Shown here one piece after another: positions 1-17,600 of a stretch of DNA of 64,000 nucleotides. Position 1 is the stretch's first letter. The number at the start of each line of letters is the position of its first letter. The notes beneath the pieces were generated by a model, which saw only the letters and a list, made by a program, of their open reading frames with translations, did not search any database and was not told the DNA's origin. Position numbers and translations under genes: made by a program. Source of the DNA: Agelas oroides (taxonomy: Eukaryota; Porifera; Demospongiae; Agelasida; Agelasidae); contig OX422204.1 in the NCBI GenBank assembly GCA_949130485.1, positions 1,116,001 through 1,180,000 of the forward strand, given 5' to 3'.

Positions 1-113
1 CCTCTTCCTCCTTCCTCTCCCTCCTTCCTCTTCCTCCTTCCTCTCCCTCCTTCCTCTTCCTCATCTCCTTCCTCTTCCTCATCTCCTTCCTTCCTCCCTC
101 CTTCCTCCCAAAG

Positions 114-5619
<5,506 letters not shown>

Positions 5620-6325
5620 CAAACTAAAATTTAATTTATATTATACACACTTGTTGTCACTTTGTATATATGTTTATGACCCTCGTTCCCAGGCTCAGGA
5701 ATGAGTCTATGTAGTGTAAATATAATTATCAACACTGTAAACATCTGTAGTGTACATTGTGGCTGTACTGTAGGTGTGGTCCTGAATGGAATGGTGTTTG
5801 GTGTCGTGTAGAACTGGTGACGCATAGTCTAGTTTCCAGATTCCAGACTGGACCCATTTTATGGGTACTATGGGAACAGAGACTGCTGCTGGATACGAGT
5901 GAGGGACCCATGGCATTGAGGCTATAGTGACTGCAGTACTAACATCAAGGGACAAGTGAGGGACCCATCATGGTACTATGGTGGATGAGGCTAACACAGG
6001 TCAAACTACATAGATGCTTGCTTTGCCCATGAAATTTTCAGAGAATTCAGGGACAAAGCAAGACCATCTCTTTCTGCAAGGATTTTTCCACTTATACCCA
6101 TGCAGGCTGCTAGCAAAAAATTTTGTGAGCAGCCTGGGTACGAGTCCACCTATAACACTGTGGAGGTTGTAGTGGGGAAGGGGGGTGGGGCACTAATTAC
6201 AATAATCTATGATCAATCTCATTTTAGTACAGTGCATTATATTTGGTGATTGAAAGTCAGGAATGTTGGATAATTAGAAGTGATACTTCTATCTGAGGTA
6301 AACAATCTAATCACAGAAGAAGAAG
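5620..6325. other. Convergent intergenic interval NCLN / PUS10
   Basis: This holds the 3' ends of two converging genes. A partial Cys-free duplication (GTGAGGGACCCATGGCATTG and GTGAGGGACCCATCATGGTA, about 5900-5975) is visible. No gene or canonical AATAAA was identified. Confidence 0.6.
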
Positions 6326-8254
6326 CTATCTTGGTGGCCACTCCAGTTCCACCTCCTCAACATCGAGCAGAAGTATGTCTACGTCTCGTTTCATCAACCG
6401 GCACAAGTTGGGCTGCGTCCTCCCAAAATCCCCGTGGACAAATTCCTTAATGTACGTTCCAGCCTGCGTTGAAAGGAGCAGCTGGAAGTGGTGTGTGTCG
6501 ATAAACGTAGCTTGCAGTGAGTAGATGGTCCGTACTCTGGTTGCTAAGGTGCGCCGGTGCAGCACACGAACCGGTGTCTTCTGCTCAATTTGGAGGTTTT
6601 TTAACTCGGATAGAAACAGCAGATGTTCCGGTGCAATCTCCTTACTTGTCCAGATAATGGCAGAGTAAAATTTCCTCTTCTCTTCCTCACCTTCCTTCAG
6701 CAACCTAGCAGCCTCTTTGGACACTACTTTCAAATGCTGGACACCGATTGCATCTGTGCTACTGTTAATGGAGGCTTGAAGTTGAGAGAGCTCAGTTTCG
6801 GATACAACTACTTTTCTGGGGTTGATAATTTCAATTAAAAATGGTCGCCCACTGCCCAGCATTCGTACGTCAACGTCTTCACGTCCAGACGCAGAAAACT
6901 TTGTCTCTGTCGCAGGAATAACTCGAAGTAACGGGTCACAAATAAGCTCATGAATAGAAGTCTCGACTTTCTTCACTCCTTCGACCACCCATGGGGTCTG
7001 GGGAAGGGTGCGTGAGTATTTGTTGTACCGCCCTGCAATATAAAGTGGACGGTGTAGGAACTCAACTTGACACGAGCACTTGAGAGTTGTCGTTGGGAGA
7101 AATTCTTCAAACTCCTCGAGATTGGTATCCTCTAATGCTTTCTTCACTAACGAAAGATTCATTTCCACCTTTCTTTTCGTCCTTCTACCATGGTTTTTCC
7201 GAGGAGCGAGGACACCTGGTGACGCTAGCCCCACAAGTGTTTTACACTCCTCAAAAGAACTCACATGAGCAATCTTCACCGTGATCTGAAGGGGACCTTC
7301 AGAGCTGTATCTCAAAGGTGACAGCTCTTCCTCCAGCAGTCCTCTCAGCTCAGCTCGGAGAACCTCCTTGACAAAATTATCTTCTGGTGTCATGTGTTTA
7401 GCATCTCCAAAATGTTTCTTCAAGCAAGTGTACATTGCAGTCTGACGAACGAGCAACGATAGTGGGGTAGTGATTGCCAGATAGAACAGGTCTACACCAA
7501 CATACTCAGCCTCGTTTAACTTCTCTGCTACAAGCTTCACCAGGTTTCGGATGAACACATTATCCAATAACCCTAAACATGCACTGCAGAGTGGTGGACG
7601 AACAGTGGGGGCTAGAGGAGGTGTAGGGGCCTTCAGGGTGGGCGTGGCAGCCTCTAGAGTGGTTGTGACATTTTCCAAGGTGGGCGTGGCAATCTCCAAG
7701 GTGGGTGTGGCAATCTCCAAGGTGGGTGTGGCATTCTCCAAGGTGGGTGTGGCAGGCTTGAAAGTTTGGGGTTCCAGTTTGATACGTTTTGAGATGGATT
7801 CTGAGCACTGCTTCTGATGGTTCACCTCACAGTCAGCTATCAGGGCCACATCTGCAGAGTTCTGTGTTGCTGAAGAATGGGAGATTGAGTTTGATTGTGT
7901 GCTGGGAAGAGCGGCTGCTTCAGACTCCGTTTGTCTAGTAGTTGCAAGGTGCAGTGACTGTGGATCAGGTGGCGTTTGATCTGCTGTGTCTTTATGAGCT
8001 CCACGCTCAGTTGAGAAATCAGTCTTGAAGTCTTCTGGTTCTAAATCATCGTCTCTTACTGCACTGCAAGACTCTGTCAGATCAACAGAAGCTTCTTGGC
8101 CGGAGCTTACTGTTACCTGGCTCTCTCCCTCCCCTCTTCCGCCACTCAGCCCTGCCAAGTCTTTATTCTCGACGCCGTACGCCTTCTGGCACCGCGCACA
8201 CAGCAGCATCATAGATAGTAGAGTCACTCTACTATCTAAGGCAGCAGCGTGCAA
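6326..8254 (-). CDS. PUS10: tRNA pseudouridine synthase Pus10, intronless
   Basis: Pus10 isomerises uridine to pseudouridine in the T-arm of tRNA (positions 54/55 in archaea and some eukaryotes); the animal protein also has non-catalytic roles. One uninterrupted 642-residue frame is present. An N-terminal CxxC (LLCARC, Cys19/Cys22) and a second CxxC (LCSACLG, about residue 222) should form the Pus10 zinc site. A THUMP-containing accessory region follows. The catalytic block reads GREDVDVRMLGSGRPF, with the likely nucleophile Asp near residue 460. The C-terminal signature is AGTYIKEFVHGDFGRTQP. Human PUS10 is 529 residues; the extra length lies between the two CxxC pairs and includes about six degenerate ATPTLE repeats. 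The start could also be Met15 or Met16. It is divergent from AGGF1 (840 bp apart). Lack of introns among intron-rich neighbours suggests retroposition or intron loss. Confidence 0.93.
   Translation of the reverse strand: MHAAALDSRVTLLSMMLLCARCQKAYGVENKDLAGLSGGRGEGESQVTVSSGQEASVDLTESCSAVRDDDLEPEDFKTDFSTERGAHKDTADQTPPDPQSLHLATTRQTESEAAALPSTQSNSISHSSATQNSADVALIADCEVNHQKQCSESISKRIKLEPQTFKPATPTLENATPTLEIATPTLEIATPTLENVTTTLEAATPTLKAPTPPLAPTVRPPLCSACLGLLDNVFIRNLVKLVAEKLNEAEYVGVDLFYLAITTPLSLLVRQTAMYTCLKKHFGDAKHMTPEDNFVKEVLRAELRGLLEEELSPLRYSSEGPLQITVKIAHVSSFEECKTLVGLASPGVLAPRKNHGRRTKRKVEMNLSLVKKALEDTNLEEFEEFLPTTTLKCSCQVEFLHRPLYIAGRYNKYSRTLPQTPWVVEGVKKVETSIHELICDPLLRVIPATETKFSASGREDVDVRMLGSGRPFLIEIINPRKVVVSETELSQLQASINSSTDAIGVQHLKVVSKEAARLLKEGEEEKRKFYSAIIWTSKEIAPEHLLFLSELKNLQIEQKTPVRVLHRRTLATRVRTIYSLQATFIDTHHFQLLLSTQAGTYIKEFVHGDFGRTQPNLCRLMKRDVDILLLDVEEVELEWPPR
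7620..7765 (-). repeat. 24-bp coding minisatellite inside PUS10
   Basis: About six 24-bp units (plus-strand core CCAAGGTGGGTGTGGCAATC) encode the 8-residue motif ATPTLE(N/I)(A/V). The unit length preserves frame, so copy number can change without breaking the gene. Confidence 0.88.
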
Positions 8255-9094
8255 ACTCTGAACTTTGACCCCTTGCTTGCAAGGTCAGTATTCCAATTGA
8301 AGCACACCTGAAATCAGAACAGTCCCCGAACCCAGGCTGGACCTATTTCAAAGGTACTGAACGATCTGTGATTACATCAATACAAATGTCTATACCTCAC
8401 AGTCTCATTTATGTAACTTTCTGAATGCAATTGAAAATACGATATCAATGTTAATTATGCCCCCATGGGGATTATGTGGGGGGTTTGACTGAAGACAGTG
8501 CCCCAATAGTCGGGAATTTGATTACCTCAGACTGCATAGTTAAATATTTTTTTGTCAAATCCCCAGTATAGTCTCCCATCTTTTTCGAGGGGATTTGATT
8601 ACAGGGTCTGCCCCACTATAGAGCAATTGATGTATTATAGTCAAATCCCCACCTTGCCCCACTATAGCATAACATTGATAGGTGCATTACACTCATGTAT
8701 ATGTATATTTTGTCCACGTCCATAAACAAAATATATGCAGGTGTACGTATGGTTGGGGGCGTGGTTAGGGGTGTGGTTTAGAGCTGGACCATGTGGGAAT
8801 AATATTCTAATATTCCATTGTCATCAACAGTTAATGTCTTGTGCTTGTTGTCATGGCTGGTGTGCAACGTTTATACCCAGCTGAGGTCACACTAATTGAC
8901 TAGTTCGCTCGACTTTTACTGAGGGGGGCCCCAGTTTTCAAATCAAGATTCAAGGCTGGGGCAAGTCATAGAAAAAGCTAAAAAGCTTTCTACCTTGCAA
9001 TATCCAAGATCAATTAGTGTGACCTCAGCCGTTTTAATTAGTAAAGTTCAACCGTGTCCGACCTCCTCTGGTTTATACCTTTTTCTCAGAGACG
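8255..9094. promoter_or_regulatory. Divergent promoter region PUS10 / AGGF1
   Basis: 840 bp separate the two start codons, so both promoters must lie here or overlap. From 8450 to 8690 there are repeated inverted motifs GGGGATTTGA and TCAAATCCCC and two copies of GCCCCACTATAG. From 8880 to 9029 sits a TIR element. No TATA box can be assigned with confidence. Confidence 0.5.
8880..9029. mobile_element. 150-bp TIR (MITE-like) element upstream of AGGF1
   Basis: Perfect 20-bp terminal inverted repeats: GCTGAGGTCACACTAATTGA at 8880-8899 and its reverse complement at 9010-9029. The right end is 66 bp before the AGGF1 ATG. There is no coding capacity. Confidence 0.75.
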
Positions 9095-12000
9095 ATGGAT
9101 GCAATCAGAGAAGCTCGTTCTCACTTTGAATCATTTGATACGCATGTAGCTTCTCTCTTATCTGAGAGCAAGGACCATCAGGAGTTAGCGAGTAAGGTAG
9201 AAGCACTTGCAGAAACTTGGCAAGATGTAAAGAGGGTTTTAACTGGTGTGTTTTCTGTGAAGGATGGAGAAATTAGGCATCTTAAACATACGCTTGAAAA
9301 GACAGAGTTTGAGAAAACATCGGCTGAAAATTTCAGCAAAGGACTTCGAGATGAGCTTAGAATGGTGACCTCATCGCTGGCGCAGCTGAGAGGAAATGTC
9401 ATGGAAACTTCACTGCAAGATGGAGACGGTTTGGAGGTTAAGATTTCAAAGCTGGCGGAACAGAGCAATGAACAGACATCACTCCCCTTGCAAGGACTGG
9501 CAGAGGGAGGAGGGCTAGGACCGCTCCCCTCAGCCAAAGGAACAAATCCTGAACAGGAGGAGTTACCGTGTTCTGGGGAACCAGCATGTTCCGAGGAGCT
9601 ACCACGTTTTGGGGAGCCAGTGTGTTCTGAGGAGAAGGGAACTGCATGCCATACTCTCCAGACTGGAATGGAACTGGGACAAGAGGGAGTACCTCGTTCC
9701 AAGGAACAGGGGACACCCATGCTCAAGACTGGAATGGAACCAGGAACAGATGGCATTGCTTCTCAGCATGGAATTGGGGCAGTGAATGCTTCCACTCAGA
9801 ATCCCAAAGAAGCAGAACCTGTACTGCACTGCTCTGATAGCCAAGTTCCTGGCCAGGAAGCAGGAATGGATGTGCAAGAACCAGCCCCTGGTTTGCAGCC
9901 TGTACCGTGTAGGTTCTGCACTTCTCACAGCTGGAATTATGTGGTCCTCTCTCCCCTTCCTCCCCCCAGCAAATGGTACGGAGGATCCATCGTCAGACTA
10001 CCAGAAGATGGAGTTTGCAACACTTTTCTACCACAGGAGCACAGGATATTACTATGACCCAGTATGACCTTTTAAACCACCACCGTTTCAATTTGCCCTG
10101 TATATGACCATCCACCTCAATCCATTGTTCATCTATCAGTCAATCATCTCTCTCTCTCTCTCTCTCTGTTGAGGCGACACAACTGTTTTACTCTCCAGTG
10201 GTGTCAGACCAGCAATATGCACAGACCACTGACCAACAAGGTGTGTTGATGTGTGTTGATGGGAGTGATGGAGGAAGGAGGAGGGAGGAGGGAGGAGGAG
10301 AGGAGAGAAGAGAGAGGGGAGGGGAGGGGGAAGGAGGGAGGGAAAAGGAGTTGAGCAGGCCAACATCCTTGAATAGCAAGATCAGCGTCTACCCTTGTAG
10401 ATCACAGACTCCATTAGCCTCATTCCAGACCAGTCCTGAATACAGTATGATGTAGCGTTATACATTTCTGTAGTGGTTCAGACGGCCAGCACGGATGCAC
10501 CTTGGAGTGACTACACGTCTGGAGTGTCTAGTGGTGCACAGACGGCCAGCACAGAGGTACCTCGGAGTGACCAAGCTGGTCAGACTGGTGGTGCACAGAC
10601 GACCAGCACGGGGGTAGCTTGGAGTGACCAAGCTGCTCAGACTGGTGGTGTAGCAGAGATGTTGGCAGCGGCCTCGGATCGTGTAGTGGAGCGATGTGGG
10701 CTCTCCTACGATGACAGCGCTGGAATGTATTACGATAGCAACTTGGGTCTCTATTATGATCCGGTATGAGAGGAGAGGGTAGGGGGAGAGGGAAGGAGGG
10801 GAGGGGATTGCATGTCAGCTCAGTGGCTACCCCACACAGACAACATGACTGTCTACAGTTACGGCATCAACAGTTGTTGTAACCAAGGAAATGGTTGGTG
10901 GTGGTGGGTCAGGGTCATGTGTTCATACAACGTGATACAAGATGTATTGTATTTCCCTCTGTATGTCCCATGGTCTCAGGAACTAATTTGATTACTATAT
11001 TGCGGGCGATTGTTTGTTTTCTCTCAAATTACAGAACATAAAGATCACACCATGATATGTAATACAATACACAGTCAGCCTAGTTCACGCCCAGCCTTGA
11101 GTCACCTGTCGTAGGGTGGAGGGTGGAAACGAGCCTAGTGTGGTCCTACATTGTAACACAAGTATTATTTCTTCCGCACACACAAAACATCCCACGGCTC
11201 CAGGAGTCTAAACTCTATTATGACACTGAGCGGGGGACATATTACTATTTTGATCCAGAGACGAGAAAATACTCAATTCACTCGAGAGTAAAGCTGCCGA
11301 CAAAACTGGATCAGGAATTGAGCGCCAAGAGCTCGGAACCGGTCATTAACCTTTGCAGCAGTGAAGAGGAATTTGCAGGTGTCCTCTCTATAGCTAATGA
11401 CTCTTGATAAAAGACAGCATTACCATGAGAATGAATTAAAACACAGCTGTTTTTAATTACCATGAGAATGAATTAAAACACAGCTGTTTTTTATTACCAT
11501 GAGAATGAATTAAAACACAGCTGTGTATTAATAAAAGACAGCTGTTAAAAAGCAACAATTTTAATACTAAAATTTTTTCATTAATAAAGCAGCTGTTTTT
11601 ATTTGATAAAGGGGTTAATCTCATAAACTTTATTAATAAAGGCATTCAACTATGCTATGTTGCCCCTTGAACCTCATGCCCTAACATCCCCACAGACTCC
11701 CCCGAGGAGGGTGAGCTCCGGCCCCCCAAGCGTTCCCGCCCTCCCAAGCGCCCCCAGCTCCCTCACGGTTCTCCCCCTCCCGAGGAGGAGTGGGATCCCT
11801 GCATCAGAATGATTGTCAACGTGTCAGAAAGCCTGCCACAGGGAACCCTCTTTGTGGTCACGCAAGATGGTGCCAACATTGGCAGGTGAGGAACTGTACC
11901 AGGGTGAGGATTAAAGTGATCAAGGGGCAAGATTCTTGGTGGGTGGGTGGTGAACTATTGGGTGAGGTTATTTGGCACTATTCTTCGACTAATCTGAGGG

Positions 12001-14581
12001 AAATGGTGTACCATGCAGGAACACCTCCCACCTGACCTCATCCTTCTTCTGAAACACGAGGCCTATGAAAACAGGTCAAAGAGTTCTAGCAACTCAAGTC
12101 TAGAAGTTAGTCTACTCCAATCTGTGCCCTCCGCCCTACCTCAGAATGTTTATCCTTTGGAGGGGATATTAAACCATCAGTCCCAAGGAATTCCTTAATA
12201 CCAGTTTAATTGTGCGACTGAGATCTCGTTAAGTGAGTTATCCCAACTAATTCAAACATTACGGAAAAGTGGCTGCAATTTTCCAAGTATGTGAGTTATG
12301 TGAAATGAACGATGTGTTGACGCTTGTTTTGCCTGGAGGCTGATTGTATTGGTCGTGTTCACAAGGACAATTTCAAAATTTCATTGTCTGAGTAATTAGA
12401 TTGTTCTTGCACCATCATACAACTACGATCTCTTCCTTATCTGCTCAACAATACCGTGAAAGTACTGCTATTAGTGGACGTTTCCATGTTTGACTTTCTG
12501 AGGAATTTGCATTGTGTAAAGTTGATGCCTTACGTAATGTGTCACGCTCAAAGAAACCTGAAACGTACGGAAATAGATGTGGCGTGTTGTAGTGAATGAT
12601 GTGTGGTAGAAAGAGGATATGGGTCATTGTCTCTCTCCTGTTTTGGTGTTGGGACTACACACACCTGTAGGGTGCGTGACTTGTACCGATACGGATTCTC
12701 GTGAGAGTTTCCAAAGTAAACACAAATGTGCATGTTGTAGCGTACAAAGCTAAAAGGATATGTGGTCTGTCCTGTTTTTGGAAGATGGTATAATTGTTGA
12801 AAGTTTGTTTGAAGAGGTTTCTCCACACTTTCATTGTTTGTGCAAGCGTACCAACACTACCTCCCCCCTTCCTCTTTCTCTCCCTCTCCCTCCCCCTCTC
12901 CCTCCCCCCTCTTACTCTCCTCCTTTGCTCCTCCCCAAAACTACATTCTTGTCGCTTCTTACCTCCCCCTCTGTCTCTCTTCCTTCCTTTCTCTCCCTCC
13001 TTCCTCTTCCTTACTCCTCCACCCCCACACCTACAAAAACATTTTCCCTCCCACCACACAACCATCCCACACCACACAACCATCCCACACCACACACCCC
13101 CATAGGGAGCCGGCTGGACCCCACGGTATTAAAGTACCTGAGGTACGAGTCAGTAAATCTCATGCCTGCATCACCTACAACCGACGCAAGCAGCGTTTCA
13201 CGGTCAGGGACGAAGGGAGTACCAACGGGACGTTTCTTGATGAAAAAAGACTAAGTGAGGTACCACTCAAAATATAGCTGGAATGGAAATTTACCCTATT
13301 GAGTACTAGGGCTTGGGCAATTAGCTAATGTTGCCAATGTTATGTAACACTAGCAAGGTTTGTTTAACAAACATACATGAGTAAACTTGTTCATAGGCAG
13401 GCTGGCAACAGTAGGTGCTCCTGAATGATGCTGAGAGAGTGTGAAATAAATCCATGATAAATTTCCGGGATCCATCCTTGATTGGAATCCAAGACATTCT
13501 TTATTCTTTAGTGGTTTGTTTTGTGTATTTGTCTTTCGGTAGATCTACTGTTCCTTGTGCTGTACATAGGGCAGTACACCACTACTTTATCGGACCTTCT
13601 CGGCACATAAACTTTATCGGAGCACTTAAACACGCTTGTACCAGCATCTCAGGACCTCCAGTGTGGTTAAAATTGCTTTATCGGACTTTCTCGGTAGTTA
13701 AACAGGCGTACATGAGCTTTACAGGACCTAAACTGTTGTTAAAACTGAGGGACTTTCCCTGCTCTTAAACCACGCTGCGTAGCGGTTTATAAGCTCCTGA
13801 CTCCGTTGAGGTTATCCTTGACCTCCTGTGAAACCCATTCCTTTTGGGTTCAGCTCAGTTTTAGAAGCTGTTGACAATTGATTGCAGAATTATAACCAAT
13901 TCCCACTTCATAATCTTTTATCCTGTTGGTACGAATTTTCTTTATTGGTCGTGGTCCTTAGGCGAGGGAGTCGAGCAAGCCCCGCCCCCTCTCCCATGGT
14001 CACACCCTCACACTTGGCACAACCACCTTCACCCTCCACATCCACACTGGGTGGGAGACGTGTGAGGAATGTGATCCTGCGCTGGTGAGGAGTGAAGAGG
14101 GGAGGAGTGGAGGAGGAGGAGGAGGAGGGGGAGGAGAGTCGCTTGATTTTCAGAGAAGGAGAGAACTGAACAGAATAAAGAAGAGATATGGATTAAGGGT
14201 AAGCATGTTGTTGGTAGGTCAAGTGGGTGTGGCCATAAGCTTCAGAACCGCTCGCTCCCTCCCTCCCTCCCTCCCTCCCTGCTCTAGGCAAAGGACACTT
14301 ATGGTGAGGAAGAGGTCCAGTTAGCAGACAGCTACAAAGACAGAGCCTCCAAAAGGTAAAGTTGTACCAGACATTCTTGCTTCTCTAAGCTGTCTCCGGT
14401 TAAACATGGCAGACGTCCGGCTGCTCACTAGAGCATTCATTAGTCGCAGTCATCCCACAACTAAAACTTAGCCAATAAAGTACTTGTACTCATGTTCAGT
14501 GCAGCGTGACGGTGTGAGTAGGTAATAATATAGCATATGCAGATCACCCCCACGATACCCTGAATATCATATAACTCCTCC

Positions 14582-14613
<32 letters not shown>

Positions 14614-17600
14614 TCTCCTCCCCCTCTTCTTCCTCCCCCTCTTCCTCATCCTCCTCCTCCTCCTTCTCCTCCTCAATTTACCTCCAGGTACAATGTGAGA
14701 AGGTCATTCACAATGCATAACCTCTTGTCCTTCCTCCTCCATTGTGTATAGCATTCCAGTACTTCAATTTACAGGCTATCATGGCAACAAGCCTCATAGT
14801 ACGCTGGTGTCAAAACCATCTTCCAAGAATGTATTTCAGCTGCTAGCAATGACAATAAACAGTGATCATGACTGTATCTTAGTGTTTGGTTTGTTGCCAT
14901 GCCAACAGGGGCAATACAGCTGTTCAAAGCTGTCAAAGTAGAGAGGTTATGCGAACCATTAGTGGGCTGAAACCTCAGGAGAGAAAACCCTGCATTATTT
15001 ACAAAGAACACATAAATAGTTATTACATTATTGAACCCTAAATCAAATTGTCATTACCAGTTTGAGATTTGTAAACATGCGTACACATGCTCAAAGAGAC
15101 ATAAAAGGCCTCGCAGTAATCCAATCAGACTGCTTAAGGTGACCACCCATTATCAGAGATGCATGCCAATGGTATCACTTCAAAAAGAGTTTGAATGTGG
15201 GAACCAATATCGTTCATGGGGTGGTGTGGTGTCGTGGGCAATAATGAAATGCCACACCCTTATAATCAACCGCAGCATACCCTGTGGTTAAAATCTGGTG
15301 TTGTTTGGTTTCGGTCATTAACTTTTCGTGATACACTAAGTGGATTACGTTCCACTGTTAATTTATGGACTACGGTCCCACGGACTCCGACCACTTGTCG
15401 CTTCAGTTCATAATTAAATTCATAACCGGGATTGCCATTTTTTGAAACATAAAATTTGATAAGGCGATGTTAATTAATTGTCAGCTTCTCGGGATTTGTT
15501 CTTTTGTTTAATTAGATCAAACTCTTCGTCTTCCCACGTTAATTAGATCAAACTCTTCGTCTTCCCACGTTAAAAAGGGAAACTGTTAATGCAGGTGGCC
15601 ATGAGGCATTGTCTTGGCTGAGTCTGTAATTAAATGGGCTACCATTTTTGCTACAAGTCTATTACATCACATCACTTTTGGAAACTTTCAGTCACGCAAG
15701 TGATGCCAATGGCTGCTCAAGGCTCATATTACCGGGTAGTCACCAATCTGGTTTCAAATTTAGTGCCATTCCTCATCCCTCTTCACGCACTTCTCTCTCC
15801 TTCCCCCTCCTCCTCCTCCTCCCCTTTCCCCTTTTCCTTCCTGCTCCTCTCCCCCTCCTCCTCCCCTTTCCCCTTTCCTTCTCTCCTCCTCCTCCTCTCT
15901 CTCTCTCCCTTCCCCTCCTTCTCCTCCTCCTCCTCCTCTCCTTTCCCCCCCCCTCCCCCTCCACATTCAGAAGAAAGAAAGTAGGCAGTGAGCCTTTGGA
16001 ATTTCATTGTCCTGATGATCCACCTGCATCTGTACACAGGTACACACTCTCACCCCTCACAAACACAGGTACACACTCTCACCCCTCACAAACACAGGTA
16101 CACACCCTCACCCCTCGCAAACACAGGTACACACCCTCACCCCTCACAAACACATATACCCCCATCACACACACTAGCATTCAGAGACTTGTCCTGCACT
16201 AAGCCAGTAGCCTCAAATGGTGCCCTGCCTTTACTCCATTAGACATTAGTCTCACCTCCTTCACTGCTTCTGCAATGCTTTCTTGCTGGGCAGAACAGCA
16301 TGTACTAGAGGGGTGTTAGATGGTTGTACTTTCGAACAAGAGAAGTTTGTTTAAAAGTTTCAAGGTGGATGGGGCTACAGTATGAGTGGGAATCAGTCGA
16401 GTGAGTGTGTGTTTGCATGTTTGTGTGTTCATGTGGCTAAAATATGCCCACCCTCCTCCTTAAGATAGCTACTACGCTTTTGTTAATGGTTGTTTGTTTA
16501 TTTACAGTGGTGTGGGAAATTACAGTGCATTACTTGCGGTGCTGTGAAAGATGCGCAGTTGTGTGTTGTGGACTATGATTTAGTAATCAGCCCATCTTTA
16601 AGTCTGCGGCAAAGTGTACGCTAACTTGATGTTACCATGGCGATCACCACTTGTACACTCAGTATCAGACAGAGGAGTAAACGTAATTGGATTACATCGT
16701 TAGTGTTGGTGTGACAGACTCTTCACCAAGGTCTTAACTGAATTGGAGACTACGACGGTTCCTTTTGAGCTGCATTTTGTGCGATCAAAGCGCCAAATTA
16801 TCGTAACCTCATCAAGGAAACCATGGCGACCGACCTCTCGTGAATATTTTCGCATGTCTAATGTGTTTTAGGAAATTTTTGGCGTTTTCAGCATTAGGAA
16901 GGATCAACATCCACAGTAGCATATGTTAATTGGATTCTTTGCAGTGTTCAACAGCTGTTGGCTGGAAGACATTGTGTTTCCAAGAGGTAGACATTGTGAG
17001 GCAGGACTAACCAGGTTACGCCATTATCCTAATGTGCTGACAATGGCTTAACGATGTTAACGATCACAGTTTTGGAATGTGTACCTCCAGTAAATTCAAG
17101 AGTGTTTATTTCATGAAGGTGTCGTTGCTAATATGCAAGTGTCGTAGTTACATACGTGGCATTTTGTGCGTGACTTTGGCTGAACATAGCCGTGTTTCCC
17201 GCATTTCTCTCCTCCTGGTGTGCACGTACATCTCTCCATGTTGTTGTAAGGTTTCACCGCTGGCCTTGGTTTGTCCAACCAGGTGTGCTGCTCCAGCCCC
17301 TCCCCCCTTGGTAGATGGGGCACCTCATCCATACCTAGTCTATTGACCTAGTGTGAGAGACGAGCTAGCTTGATAGACTAACCCTTACCACACACACACA
17401 CACACACAGGCCGCTCTCTGATGAGAACCGAGGGCACCAGATGCTGGTGAAGATGGGATGGCAGAAGGGGCAGGGACTGGGCAAGGATAACATGGGTGTT
17501 GCTGAGCCGGTAGGTGAATAGGTAGGGGAGGGTTGGGGAAGGGAGGGGAAGGGAGGAGAGGGGAGGGGAAGGGAGGGGAGGGGAGGGGAGGGAGGGAGGG

